DNA of 64,000 nt from Pseudomonas putida (GTDB lineage: Bacteria > Pseudomonadota > Gammaproteobacteria > Pseudomonadales > Pseudomonadaceae): positions 55 through 64,054 of the forward strand of contig NZ_MNAH01000011.1 in NCBI RefSeq assembly GCF_001976065.1, in the 5' to 3' direction. Shown here in pieces: positions 34,661 through 43,152 of the stretch. The number at the start of each line of letters is the position of its first letter. Positions within the stretch are counted from its first letter, which is position 1. A model generated the notes under the pieces. It was given only the letters and a program-made list of their open reading frames with translations. It ran no database searches and had not been told where the DNA came from. The position numbers and the translations under genes are program-made.

Positions 34661-35023
34661 TTAGGCGACGGCGTTGCCTTGCAGGCGATCCGAGCCATCG
34701 GCAGCGACGGCGTTGCCTTGCAGGCGATCCGAGCCATCGGCAGCGACGGCGTTGCCTTGCAGACGGTCGGAGCCATCAGCGGCGACGGTGTTGCCTTGCA
34801 GGCGGTCGGAGCCATCGGCGGCGACGGTGTTGCCTTGCAGGCGGTCAGAACCATCGGCAGCGACGCGATTTTCGATCAGGCGGTCCGAACCACCCTCAGC
34901 CACTCGGCTTTCAATCAGACGATCCGAGCCACCTTCAGCCACGACAGGCGCAGCAGAGGTAGCGGCAAAAGCGTTAACTGCAAAAACCGTGAAAGCGATG
35001 CTGAGGAGAGTTTGGCGTTTCAT
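34661..35023 (-). CDS. Secreted 13-residue-repeat protein
   Basis: A 120-residue exported protein with a signal peptide (MKRQTLLSIAFTVFAVNAFA). Residues 28-118 are seven tandem 13-residue repeats: two VAEGGSDRLIE(S/N)R units followed by five VAADGSDRLQGN(T/A) units. The GSDRL core is constant. There is no other domain, so it probably acts as a repetitive secreted peptide or surface-binding protein; function unknown. GGAG precedes the ATG. Confidence 0.78.
   Translation of the reverse strand: MKRQTLLSIAFTVFAVNAFAATSAAPVVAEGGSDRLIESRVAEGGSDRLIENRVAADGSDRLQGNTVAADGSDRLQGNTVAADGSDRLQGNAVAADGSDRLQGNAVAADGSDRLQGNAVA
34670..34942 (-). repeat. Seven 39-bp tandem repeats coding for the GSDR protein
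   Basis: Each 39-bp unit encodes one 13-residue repeat. The five 3' units are nearly identical at the DNA level while the two 5' units have diverged, which suggests recent expansion at the 3' end. Copy number may vary between strains. Confidence 0.9.
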
Positions 35024-35288
35024 GATCGTGTACTCCGGGGTGTTGTGGGTTGGTATGGAGCTGATGTTACGCCGCGGATTTTTTAAGAGAACTTCATTGA
35101 CGTGATGGTGAACATCGACGGTATTGATGGGGCCAGAAGCCCACCCGTGGCGGGCGTGATGATATGGAGCCGAAGATTGATTACATTGCGTATGAACTGT
35201 AATGCGCGATCACACCGTTATCATTGATGCCAATCACCCATAGAGTCGGCCGGACAATTTTGTTTATGGCGTAGTCAAGGTGCCTCTT

Positions 35289-35783
35289 ATGGTTCAAAAC
35301 ATTATGAAAACGGCTGCCCTGGCAGCACTTCTTGTCACAAGCGCGGCCATATCCTCTGTTCAGTCACAACCCTTGCCACTCGACAAAATCGGTGCCCTGC
35401 ATAATGAAAACGTGGAATGGCGCAGCTTTGCCGCATTCCCAAAGGAAGTAAAACTGGCTGTCATCGCCGGCGACCCGAGCAAGCCAGCACCCTATGTTGT
35501 ACGAGTCAAAGTGCCCAATGGCACCCGATTGATGCCCCATACCCATCCCGAAGACCGTATCTACACCGTCATGGCAGGTGTTTTCTACATTGGCTTCGGT
35601 ACGGTTTTCGATCCGGACAAACTGGTTGCCTATGGGCCGGGTAGCGTAGTGATACTTCCGGCTAATACGCCGCACTTCCATTGGGCAAAATCAGGAGAGT
35701 ACATTTCGCAGGTTTACGGGACTGGCCCGCTGGGGCTTGAGTATGTAGATAGCCATGATGATCCTCGTAATGCGTCGAAGTGA
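35289..35783 (+). CDS. Secreted cupin-domain protein
   Basis: A 164-residue exported cupin: signal peptide to about residue 27, then a single barrel with PHTHPEDRIYTVMAGVFYIG and PANTPHFHWAKSGEY as the metal-site motifs. AAGG at 9 bp supports ATG 35289 over an upstream GTG. It resembles small periplasmic cupins of unknown substrate. Single gene followed by a REPIN array. Confidence 0.8.
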   Translation: MVQNIMKTAALAALLVTSAAISSVQSQPLPLDKIGALHNENVEWRSFAAFPKEVKLAVIAGDPSKPAPYVVRVKVPNGTRLMPHTHPEDRIYTVMAGVFYIGFGTVFDPDKLVAYGPGSVVILPANTPHFHWAKSGEYISQVYGTGPLGLEYVDSHDDPRNASK

Positions 35784-35840
35784 GGAAGATCTGTTCAGCA
35801 TTTATGCTGTCTTCGCACTAATGTCAGCGAAGACCTAATC

Positions 35841-36581
35841 CTGCAGGAGCCGGCTGGCGGTAGCGCATATACAGTCGACACAGTCGTCGCCTGTCAGGCC
35901 TCTTCGCTGGCAAGCCAGCGCCTACACATACAGCGTGGTATTGCACCGGACCATCGTGGCATTGCACGGGACCTGTAGGAGCCGGCTTGCCGGCGAAGGC
36001 GGTCTTGAGTTTTGTAGCGGGTTTGAGGACGCCTTCGCTGGCAAGCCAGCTCCTACACAAACAGCGTGGTATTGCAGCGGACCATCGTGGCATTGCACGG
36101 GACCTGTAGGAGCCGGCTTGCCGGCGAAGGCGGTCTTGAATTTTGTATCGGGTTTGAGGAAGCCTTCGCTGGCAAGCCAGCTCCTACACAAACAGCATGG
36201 TATTGCACCGGACCATCGTGGCATTGCACGGGACCTGCAGGAGCCGGCTTGCCGGCGAAGGCGGTCTTGAGTTTTGTAGCGGGTTTGAGGACGCCTTCGC
36301 TGGCAAGCCAGCTCCTACACGTACAGCGTGGTATTGCACCGGACCATCGTGGCATTGCACGGGACCTGTAGGAGCCGGCTTGCCGGCGAAGGCGGTGTTG
36401 AATTTTGTATTGGGCTGGCGGGCCTCTTCGCTGGCAAGCCAGCTCCTACACAAACAGCATGGTAGTGCAGCGGACCATCGTGGCATTGCACGGGACCTGT
36501 AGGAGCCGGCTTGCCGGCGAAGGCGGTGTTGAATTTTATATTGGGTTTGAGGACGCCTTCGCTGGCAAGCCAGCTCCTACA
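35841..36581. repeat. Tandem array of six REPINs with 131-bp period
   Basis: A first divergent REPIN starts at about 35841. Then five nearly identical units start at 35974, 36105, 36236, 36367 and 36498, exactly 131 bp apart. Each unit has an about 84-bp REPIN (TGTAGGAGCCGGCTTGCCGG ... CAAGCCAGCTCCTACA) plus a conserved 47-bp spacer containing GGACCATCGTGGCATTGCAC. Small variants occur in the REPIN loop and in the first spacer base pairs. There is no open gene in this 868-bp gap, although the repeats create shadow frames of about 100 codons. Confidence 0.93.
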
Positions 36582-36651
36582 GATCTGCGAAAGCCCTCGG
36601 CGTCCGTTTTTGTTCACGCCGCTTGTTCAGGGGGAATCCAATCCCTACGGA

Positions 36652-36972
36652 TCAGGTCTCGGGTAATTGCGCCGACCAGTGTTTCATCTCCTCGGCAATA
36701 AAATGCTTCACCAGATCGCTATACATCTTTTCGATCACATCCGGGCTCAGGCCTTCTGCCTCAGCCCACTCCCGACGTGTCGCCAGCATTGAATCGAACC
36801 TTTCCTTGGCGCGCACCGAGGCCGCAGAGGTCTTGAATTTCGAAGCCGCCAGAACGTACTGAAAACGTCGGCCCAACAGCTTGATAACGGTTTGGTCGAG
36901 GGCATCGATCTCGCGCCTGATGTCCTCCATTCCTGTGCATTCTGCAGGTTGCAATATATTGGAAACTTCCAT
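36652..36972 (-). CDS. PchB-like chorismate mutase / isochorismate pyruvate lyase
   Basis: A 106-residue AroQ-fold protein. It aligns with PchB: CTGMEDIRREIDALD (Arg14 equivalent), LGRRFQYVLAASKFKTS (Arg31 and Lys42 equivalents), ERFDSMLATRREWAE and FIAEEMKHW. In PchB this last motif is IAEQIKYW, with active-site Gln90; here that residue is Glu. No pchA/D genes adjoin, so salicylate/pyochelin synthesis is not implied. GGAG precedes the ATG. Confidence 0.83.
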   Translation of the reverse strand: MEVSNILQPAECTGMEDIRREIDALDQTVIKLLGRRFQYVLAASKFKTSAASVRAKERFDSMLATRREWAEAEGLSPDVIEKMYSDLVKHFIAEEMKHWSAQLPET

Positions 36973-36994
36973 GTAGGTAACTCCGTCTTGCTTA

Positions 36995-37092
36995 TGTAGG
37001 AGCGAGCTTGCTCGCGAAAAATCCAAGGATGTCGCAAGTATCCGGGCACGTAATATCGTTCACGATCCTGTCGCGAGCAAGCTCACGCCTAC
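36995..37092. repeat. REPIN overlapping the 3' end of the GFA gene
   Basis: TGTAGGAGCGAGCTTGCTCG (36995-37014) and the degenerate right arm TCGCGAGCAAGCTCACGCCT followed by AC (to 37092). The GFA stop codon TAG (37089-37091) lies inside the right REP. Confidence 0.85.
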
Positions 37093-37523
37093 TCATCCAC
37101 GCAAACACCCGAACCCCCCAACTCTTTCGGCACATCCTTGAACTTGGGCAGTCCATCTTTGATGCGCAGCACCGACTCCTGATAATGGACATGCACCCCT
37201 GGCAAAAACTCAAGATCCGGAATGACCGCGGCATACACATCGATCAGCCCCATCCCCGGATGGTCGGTGAAGAGATGCCCGCCGCAACTCTTGCACCACT
37301 TGCGGTAACTCTGTGGGGTCATGTTGTAGGTGCCGATGTTGTCAGCCCCTCGAGTGACTTGCACTGCCTCGGGTTTCCACAGGGTGAAGGCATTGACCGG
37401 CCCTGCTGACCAATGCCGGCATGACTTGCAATGGCAATAACCCATCCCGGCCGGCTTGCCGCTGACGGTAAACTCGACTGCGCCGCAAAAACAACTGCCT
37501 TTGTAGGACTGTTCATTGTTCAT
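37089..37523 (-). CDS. GFA-family (glutathione-dependent formaldehyde-activating-like) protein
   Basis: A 144-residue zinc protein of the GFA/CENP-V family. Zinc ligands: CFCGAV, YCHCKSCRHW, and CKSCGGHLF (CxC, CxxC and CxxC sets). Relatives are mostly uncharacterised; a few bind glutathione-formaldehyde adducts. The stop codon is contributed by the REPIN that follows. Confidence 0.9.
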   Translation of the reverse strand: MNNEQSYKGSCFCGAVEFTVSGKPAGMGYCHCKSCRHWSAGPVNAFTLWKPEAVQVTRGADNIGTYNMTPQSYRKWCKSCGGHLFTDHPGMGLIDVYAAVIPDLEFLPGVHVHYQESVLRIKDGLPKFKDVPKELGGSGVCVDE

Positions 37524-37572
37524 GGCATGACTCCCTGATCAGTTGTCAGGCGTTCGTTCGCCTGAATATTCT

Positions 37573-38514
37573 TCACTCGTCAATGTACTGCACCGCCGTT
37601 GCTGGCGTGCGCCGCACCTGCAGTTCGAAAATGTCCGGGCGCGCATAGTGCCCGGTAACGTCGAGCGCCCGCCGTGCCGGGGCCACGAGTGACACGTCGA
37701 TGTCCGCATACAGGATGCCTGCCTCTCGGTGCAGTGGGCCGGCCACGATCCGGCCTTGCGGATTGACCACCACCGAGTCGCCGTCGTTGATCCACTCGTC
37801 CGGATCGGCAAACAGTTGCGCACGCGCCGGGAAGTCATCGGGAATGTCGCTGCCACGCAGCACGCTGCCACTGCCGAGCACCCAGCAGCGGCCTTCGAGT
37901 GCGATGTGACGCATGGTGCTGATCCAGCCTTCGCCAGTGTCGTACGTAGGCGCGATGTAGACTTCCACGCCTTGGGCATACAGTGCATAGCGCGCCAGCG
38001 GCATATAGTTCTCCCAGCAGATGAGCGCACCCACGCGGCCGACCGGTGTATCGACCGCACGCAAGCCGGACGCATCACCCAAGCCATGCACCATGCGCTC
38101 GGGATTGGTGGGCATCAGCTTGCGGTGGCGGTTGAGCACGGCGCCGCTCGCGCCGATAACGACTACGCTGTTATAGAGCGTGCCGCCGCCATTGCGCCGG
38201 TCGCATTCATTGATGCCGCACACGATTGTCACGGCGTGGACCCTGGCGGCCTCGCATAATTGGCGCAGATCACCGTTGGTGATATCAACGGCGTTGGCCA
38301 GCAGTCGCGCGTGCAACTGGCCGATCACCGCGCCGTCCTTTCCCGCGGCCAGTCGCCAGATCCATGACGGGTAACCTGGTATGAACGATTCGGGCAAAAC
38401 AATCAGCGCGGCTCCCGCCGCCGCGGCCTCGGCGACCGATTGCACGGCCCGGGTGATCGTCGCGCTGCGATCGAGCAGCACGGGCGGGCGCTGAATGATG
38501 GCGATCCTGGTCAT
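37573..38514 (-). CDS. Nitrilase-family carbon-nitrogen hydrolase
   Basis: A 313-residue nitrilase with the triad Glu42 (LPESFIPGYP), Lys132 (HRKLMPTNPER) and Cys166 (ALICWENYMP). The long form and the sequence around Cys (CWENYMPL) match true nitrilases (nitrile to acid) rather than amidases. The start at 38514 follows AGGAG; a longer upstream frame overlaps the divergent HxlR gene. The divergent HxlR regulator probably controls it. Confidence 0.9.
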   Translation of the reverse strand: MTRIAIIQRPPVLLDRSATITRAVQSVAEAAAAGAALIVLPESFIPGYPSWIWRLAAGKDGAVIGQLHARLLANAVDITNGDLRQLCEAARVHAVTIVCGINECDRRNGGGTLYNSVVVIGASGAVLNRHRKLMPTNPERMVHGLGDASGLRAVDTPVGRVGALICWENYMPLARYALYAQGVEVYIAPTYDTGEGWISTMRHIALEGRCWVLGSGSVLRGSDIPDDFPARAQLFADPDEWINDGDSVVVNPQGRIVAGPLHREAGILYADIDVSLVAPARRALDVTGHYARPDIFELQVRRTPATAVQYIDE

Positions 38515-38580
38515 GGCGTTCTCCTGGGGTGGTTGGCTGACAGAGACTTGAGCCTGCGCGTGGCGAAGTCGCGCGGCTAG

Positions 38581-38593
38581 TTCAGAATCTGAA
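38581..38593. promoter_or_regulatory. Palindrome TTCAGA-A-TCTGAA in the nitrilase/HxlR divergent region
   Basis: A perfect 6-1-6 palindrome centred between the two divergent starts. Candidate HxlR operator; binding inferred. Confidence 0.5.
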
Positions 38594-38619
38594 GCGTTGC
38601 AGCGATGGGAGGGCAGGCG

Positions 38620-39303
38620 ATGGAAGAAACCTACGGTCAGTTCTGCACGGTCGCGCGCGGTGCTGAAGCGCTGTGCGAGCGCTGGACACCCCTGGTCGTG
38701 CGCGAGTTGCTGTGCGGCAGCAAACGCTTCAATGAACTGCACCGCGGCGTACCCCGGATGTCCACCAACCTGCTGGCACAGCGCCTGCGCCATCTGGAAG
38801 AAATCGGTGTGATACAGCGCACGGCCACGGGCAAAGTCTGGGAATACAGCCTGACCGAAGCGGGTGAGGAACTGCGCCCCATCATCATGGCGCTGGGGCA
38901 CTGGGGCGCACGCTGGATCGGCAGTCGCCTGCGCGACGACCAACTCGACGCAGGCCTGCTCATGTGGGACGTGCGTCGGTTCGCGCGTATCGAGACGTTT
39001 CCGTCCCGGCCGGTGGTCATCCAGTTCAAGTTCCGCGACGCGCGACCCGGCGAGCAGCAATGGTGGCTGGTGGTCGAACAGGGCGTGGCAGACCTGTGCC
39101 GCGACGACCCCGGGCGCGAATTGACGCTTGTCGTCGACTCCAGCGTACGCGCGTTGACTGAAGTGTGGGCGGGCGACCGCACACCCCAGGAAGTGCTCCA
39201 GTCGCGAGAGCTGCGTGTAGACGGCGCGGCGCTGGATGCGCAAAGCCTGTGGCGCTGGCTTGGTACGAGTGCGTTTGCCGGTACTCGGAGTGCTGCGCGT
39301 TAG
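38620..39303 (+). CDS. HxlR-family regulator with C-terminal SCP2-like domain
   Basis: A 227-residue HxlR (MarR-like winged helix) regulator: ALCERWTPLVVRELLCGSK, FNELHRGVPRMSTNLLAQRL and VWEYSLTEAGEELRP. HxlR proteins are often about 100-140 residues; here a C-terminal extension (about 130-227, ELTLVVDSSVRALTEVWAGD) looks like an SCP2-type ligand-binding domain. GGAGGG precedes ATG at 38620. Faces the nitrilase gene; the ligand may be a nitrile or product. Confidence 0.83.
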   Translation: MEETYGQFCTVARGAEALCERWTPLVVRELLCGSKRFNELHRGVPRMSTNLLAQRLRHLEEIGVIQRTATGKVWEYSLTEAGEELRPIIMALGHWGARWIGSRLRDDQLDAGLLMWDVRRFARIETFPSRPVVIQFKFRDARPGEQQWWLVVEQGVADLCRDDPGRELTLVVDSSVRALTEVWAGDRTPQEVLQSRELRVDGAALDAQSLWRWLGTSAFAGTRSAAR

Positions 39304-39377
39304 TCCTCAGATGCCATCGTGAAACTTAAGCGGTCGATGAGCTCTTTGGGTCTTTCTGGGTAGCGCATCCGCAAACG

Positions 39378-40592
39378 CTAGAGACCGCTGAACATCCCAA
39401 TAATCACGGCATTCACCAGGTCAATGAAAAAACCACACACCAGCGGCACGATAAGAAACGCCTGGTGCGCCGCACCATACTTCTGGGTCACGGTGGTCAT
39501 ATTGACGATGGCGGTCGCCGTAGAGCCAAGCGCAATCCCGCCAAAGCCTGAAGCAATCACGCTGGCCTCGTAATTACGGCCCATGAACCTGAACACCACA
39601 AAGTACGTGTAGAGCACCGTCAACAGGATCTGCAGGGTCAACGCGCAAGCAATGAACAGCAACGCGCCGCTGAGTTGCCACAATTGCAACCCCATCAACG
39701 CCATGGTCAAGAACATGCCCAGGCAAACGTCGGAGATCAGTGCCAGGCCCTGGCTGGCGCCGCTCCAGGATTTCAGGCGCTGCTCGCCGAGTAGTCCCCG
39801 GACGACGTGGTGAATGACGATACCGGCGAACAGGCAACTGACGAACTTGGGCAGGGTGATCCCGCTATCCACCAGCAGCAGGTTGAGTCCGTAGCCGAGC
39901 ATCAAGGTCAAGTTGAGCCACATCCACGCCCAGAGCACGTCGTAGTAGTCCAGCGGCTTGCCCTGCTGTTGATCGAGAATGCCGACTTCCAGCGCCGCAT
40001 CCCGGGAGGGTGTGAGTTGATGGCGACGGATCAACCGGTTGGCGATAGGACCGCCGATCACACAGGCGGCAATCAGGCCGACGGTATTGCTGGCGATCCC
40101 CAATTCATGGGCGTTCTGAATGCCCAGCTTTTCGACGAACAGCGGTGCCCAGGCCAGGCTAGTGCCAATCCCACCTGTGAGGGAGATCGAACCCACCATC
40201 AAACCGGCCTTCGGATCAAGCCCGAATACCTCGGCCATCCCCATGCCCAGCGCGTTTTGCAGGAAGATAAACACTGTGGCGAGCACCAGCAGAATCATCA
40301 ACGGCCACCCACCCTTGATCAACTGGCGAATGTCCGACTTCAGGCCGATGCCGGCAAAGAAGTAGAGCAGCATGGTGTCGCGGACTTGCAGGTCGAACTC
40401 GACCTGGATATTGAGCCCGAAGTACAACAGGCTCGTGACCGCCGCACAGACAAAACCGCCAACCACCGATTCGGGAATACAGTATTGACGCAGCAACGTG
40501 CTGTGCTGGACCAGCGTCTTGCCCAGAAAGAGCAGCAGGATAGCGAGCGTGAAACTCACCAGGCCATGTACAGCAAAGAGTTCGGCGGTCAT
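39378..40592 (-). CDS. gltS: Sodium/glutamate symporter
   Basis: A 404-residue integral membrane protein with about 10-11 hydrophobic segments. GltS family motifs: RQYCIPESVVGGFV near the start, GSISLTGGIGTSLAWAP and IASGFGGIALGSTATA. The two Gly-rich reentrant motifs are characteristic of the family, which imports glutamate with sodium. Single gene. Confidence 0.93.
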   Translation of the reverse strand: MTAELFAVHGLVSFTLAILLLFLGKTLVQHSTLLRQYCIPESVVGGFVCAAVTSLLYFGLNIQVEFDLQVRDTMLLYFFAGIGLKSDIRQLIKGGWPLMILLVLATVFIFLQNALGMGMAEVFGLDPKAGLMVGSISLTGGIGTSLAWAPLFVEKLGIQNAHELGIASNTVGLIAACVIGGPIANRLIRRHQLTPSRDAALEVGILDQQQGKPLDYYDVLWAWMWLNLTLMLGYGLNLLLVDSGITLPKFVSCLFAGIVIHHVVRGLLGEQRLKSWSGASQGLALISDVCLGMFLTMALMGLQLWQLSGALLFIACALTLQILLTVLYTYFVVFRFMGRNYEASVIASGFGGIALGSTATAIVNMTTVTQKYGAAHQAFLIVPLVCGFFIDLVNAVIIGMFSGL

Positions 40593-40880
40593 CTATAGCC
40601 TATTGAAAAACCTGAAAAAAATATTATCCAGAGGAAATCGTACGGCTTTCAGACCTGGGTCAACGAAAGTGCAGATCGTCGATCAAGCCGGACTCGGCCA
40701 AGGCAGTGCACAGCGAACCCTGGATGGCTATTGTGTTCATAGGAGTCCATTGCATGGCATGGGTTAAGGTAGGCGGGCGAACATCCGGGTCGTTGCCAGT
40801 GTGCCGGAGTGAGTCAAGCAGCTGATCCCGGAACATGCAAACACCGCTATGGTTAGCTGTATTCATTCCTGGAGCCTTGC

Positions 40881-41339
40881 ATGAAAGTAGGCGTGATCTC
40901 CGATACCCACGGCTTGCTCCGCGCTGAAGCTCTCGCGGCGTTGCAGGGCTGTGAGCGGATCATTCACGCCGGCGACATCGGCAAAGCGCAAATTCTCGAA
41001 CAACTGTCGGAGATTGCGCCGCTGTATGTCGTGCGTGGGAACAATGACCAGGCGGCCCCGTGGGCGGCGCACATCGCCGATCACCTGTGTTTCGAACTCA
41101 ATGGGTGGCAGACCTTGCTGGTCCATGACATGGCCGATGTTCCGGCATTGCTGGATGCAGGTACAAGGCTGGTGATTACCGGGCATTCCCACAAACCACG
41201 CATCGAATGGAGCGGGGAACGGCTCTTTCTAAACCCAGGCAGCGCGGGGCCGAGACGGTTCAAGCTGCCGGTGACGTTGGCAGTGCTCGAACTGGAAAGC
41301 GGTCTGATTGAGCCGCGATTGGTGTCGTTGTTGGAGTGA
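40881..41339 (+). CDS. Metallophosphoesterase, YfcE/MJ0936-like
   Basis: A 152-residue calcineurin-like phosphoesterase with all metal motifs: VISDTHG (Asp8, His10), HAGDIG, RGNND, HDMAD, and TGHSHKPRIE plus NPGSAG. These small enzymes hydrolyse phosphodiesters in vitro; physiological substrate is unknown. GGAGCCTTGC precedes the start. Confidence 0.9.
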   Translation: MKVGVISDTHGLLRAEALAALQGCERIIHAGDIGKAQILEQLSEIAPLYVVRGNNDQAAPWAAHIADHLCFELNGWQTLLVHDMADVPALLDAGTRLVITGHSHKPRIEWSGERLFLNPGSAGPRRFKLPVTLAVLELESGLIEPRLVSLLE

Positions 41340-41441
41340 GCAGTTTCCGAAAGGCTGGCCGTTGGCAAAAGATCAGAAACCCGCTATTACGTTAGTAGTT
41401 GCCACTTCATTCATTGCAGCTCGTCGAAGGTAAGCCCCACG

Positions 41442-41849
41442 ATGCGAAATCCACTGAGGCATTCGAACGTTCGATTTGGTTTTTTACTGGGTGTTATCTC
41501 AATGGGGCTGACCGCTTGCACCAGCGATGAGAACTATAGTGCGCCTGCAAAAGAAATCACTCGTCCACCTATCGATGACAGCGAGACGTCGTCTGTGCGA
41601 GTCACAACTAGTTGGCTCCAGCACTCACTTAGCCAAACAGGCTGTCTGGAGCACGCCAGAGCGGCTCTGATTAAGGCTAGGTATTTTGTTGAAACAGGAG
41701 AACGATCTGTTTATGGATTGCGTGAAGGCATGACCTTTTCAATTCGCTGCGACTACGAAGGCGTGGCTTTTTTCGCAGTGGCTTATCGCAAAAGGCCAAG
41801 TACTCAAACCCAGGATCGAATCTTGAATGAGATCACCCGGCTATTTTAA
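41442..41849 (+). CDS. Small lipoprotein of unknown function
   Basis: A 135-residue protein with a signal peptide and lipobox LTAC (about residue 26). The mature part has one further Cys pair (TGCLEH, IRCDYE) and a C-terminal VAFFAVAYRKRPS strand. AAGGTAAG precedes the ATG. Not recognised; AT content rises from here towards the T6SS island. Confidence 0.65.
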   Translation: MRNPLRHSNVRFGFLLGVISMGLTACTSDENYSAPAKEITRPPIDDSETSSVRVTTSWLQHSLSQTGCLEHARAALIKARYFVETGERSVYGLREGMTFSIRCDYEGVAFFAVAYRKRPSTQTQDRILNEITRLF

Positions 41850-42208
41850 CGACTAGGCAAGAGGTATTTTGGCTCGCCAAAGTTGGTTGCGACTTACTAC
41901 GTCCGCATTACTGATGAGGCTTGCGGGACTAAGCAAATCTGTCCCGTTCTACTGGTCCCGTTCCACTGCTTTTCACTTTCCAGTCCGATCATTTCGATTC
42001 TTTCCAATCTACGATCATTGTAGTCGGCGTATTAGTCTCCACCCATCTTTTGCTGGCTAAAGGGCATTTCAGCCTGGTAGAAATTTACACAGTTCGATCT
42101 GACAAGCTGAGAAAAATTCTGCGCAGTTTTGCGCGATGGGCGCTCCCTAAATACAGGTGAAGAGGTGCTGTGGATCTTAACCATTTGAATTTAAACGTTT
42201 TTTAATAT
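41850..42208. other. AT-rich non-coding region upstream of hcp
   Basis: No supported gene. AT content is clearly higher than in the surrounding chromosome. The region probably holds the upstream activating sequences for the RpoN-dependent hcp promoter, but no clean repeat for an activator could be defined by eye. Confidence 0.5.
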
Positions 42209-42223
42209 TGGCATTGGTTTTGC
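42209..42223 (+). promoter_or_regulatory. Sigma-54 promoter upstream of hcp
   Basis: TGGCATTGGTTTTGC has GG and GC exactly 10 nt apart, matching the RpoN consensus. It lies 57 bp before the hcp ATG. RpoN control of hcp genes is known in Vibrio and some pseudomonads. No sigma-54 activator gene for it lies in the window. Confidence 0.8.
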
Positions 42224-42280
42224 GCTGTAGATTGGGCGCTGGTTCTCTCATCAGCGCTTTCAATCATTAGGAGATACGCA

Positions 42281-42799
42281 ATGCCAACACCTGCCTACAT
42301 GATGCTTGAAGGTAGCAAGCAAGGATTGATAACGTCCGGGACCTTTACCGAGGACTCGGTCGGCAATATTTACCAGCAAGGCCATGAAGATCAGATACTG
42401 GTCCAGGCATTTGATCACCAGGTGATCATCCCGCGTGATCCCCAGTCGGGGCAGCCAACGGGGCAGCGTGTGCACAAACCGTTGATGATCACCAAGGTCT
42501 TCGACAAGTCCTCCCCGCTGATTTTCAACGCCCTGACCTCGGGAGAGCGTCTGGAGAAATGCCACCTGGCCTGGTATCGCACTTCCGCAACGGGCACCCA
42601 GGAGCACTATTACTCGATCGAATTGCAAGACGCGATTATCGTCGATGTGAAGTCTCGCATGCCTAACTGCCAAGACCCTGCGATGGCGCATTTTACGCAT
42701 CTTGAAGATGTGTACTTCACCTATCGGAAAATCATCTGGACTCATGAAATTTGTGGGACGACTGGTTCTGACGACTGGCGTAGTCCGGTAACTGCTTAA
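42281..42799 (+). CDS. hcp: Hcp-family type VI secretion tube protein
   Basis: A 172-residue Hcp: starts MPTPAYMMLEGSKQGLITSG and carries HQVIIPRDPQSGQPTGQRVH, KPLMITKVFDKSSP, and the terminal VYFTYRKIIWTHE. Hcp forms hexameric rings of the T6SS tube and can carry effectors in its lumen. TAGGAGA precedes the ATG. It leads an orphan cluster (hcp, effector, immunity candidate) without structural tss genes here, so a T6SS encoded elsewhere must fire it. Confidence 0.95.
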   Translation: MPTPAYMMLEGSKQGLITSGTFTEDSVGNIYQQGHEDQILVQAFDHQVIIPRDPQSGQPTGQRVHKPLMITKVFDKSSPLIFNALTSGERLEKCHLAWYRTSATGTQEHYYSIELQDAIIVDVKSRMPNCQDPAMAHFTHLEDVYFTYRKIIWTHEICGTTGSDDWRSPVTA

Positions 42800-42873
42800 G
42801 GCTGGTTATGGCGGGCGCTGCAGGTCGCATTAAAGATCGATCCGGTCGTCCGGCGCTTTTCTGAGCGAGAGTT

Positions 42874-43152
42874 GTGAAGCCTTCCGCGAAAGAGATCGAC
42901 CACGTTGGCCAAGGTGGTTGCTCCCTCGGTATGCCCCGCCGACCCCGACCTAGTGGAGAGATACACCCGAAGCCAATACCACTGCCGAATGCTGATACGA
43001 CAGTAGCGATTCAAGGACAGAAAAATAGTCAGAAGGAGCTCATTACCGATGAGCAGCTACAACTCAAGATACTCGACGCCGTCAGGTGTCTGCCGCCCTG
43101 CGTCTCCGAATATGTATGGCGCACATCGGCCGCCGTCACAAAGGCAGTTTGA
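42874..43152 (+). CDS. Doubtful small ORF between hcp and effector
   Basis: A 92-codon frame from a GTG overlaps the effector start by 104 bp in another frame. It contains VGQGGCSLGMPRRPRPSGE and ITDEQLQLKILDAVRC. The ribosome-binding site is weak. It could be a real small protein, a decayed PAAR-like piece, or chance. Listed because the gap would otherwise be 250 bp. Confidence 0.25.
   Translation: MKPSAKEIDHVGQGGCSLGMPRRPRPSGEIHPKPIPLPNADTTVAIQGQKNSQKELITDEQLQLKILDAVRCLPPCVSEYVWRTSAAVTKAV

Noticed and set aside
35841-36581. CRISPR array
   Set aside because: The repeats are 131 bp apart with conserved spacers and internal inverted REPs; there are no unique spacers of 30-40 bp and no cas genes. 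It is a REPIN array.
35922-36617. Series of about 100-codon open frames, on both strands, repeated every 131 bp
   Set aside because: They are translations of the REPIN units (LCRSWLASEG, CRSRLAGEGG), not genes.
41869-42060. 63-codon frame in the AT-rich gap before hcp
   Set aside because: TTG start without a ribosome-binding site and no protein-like features.
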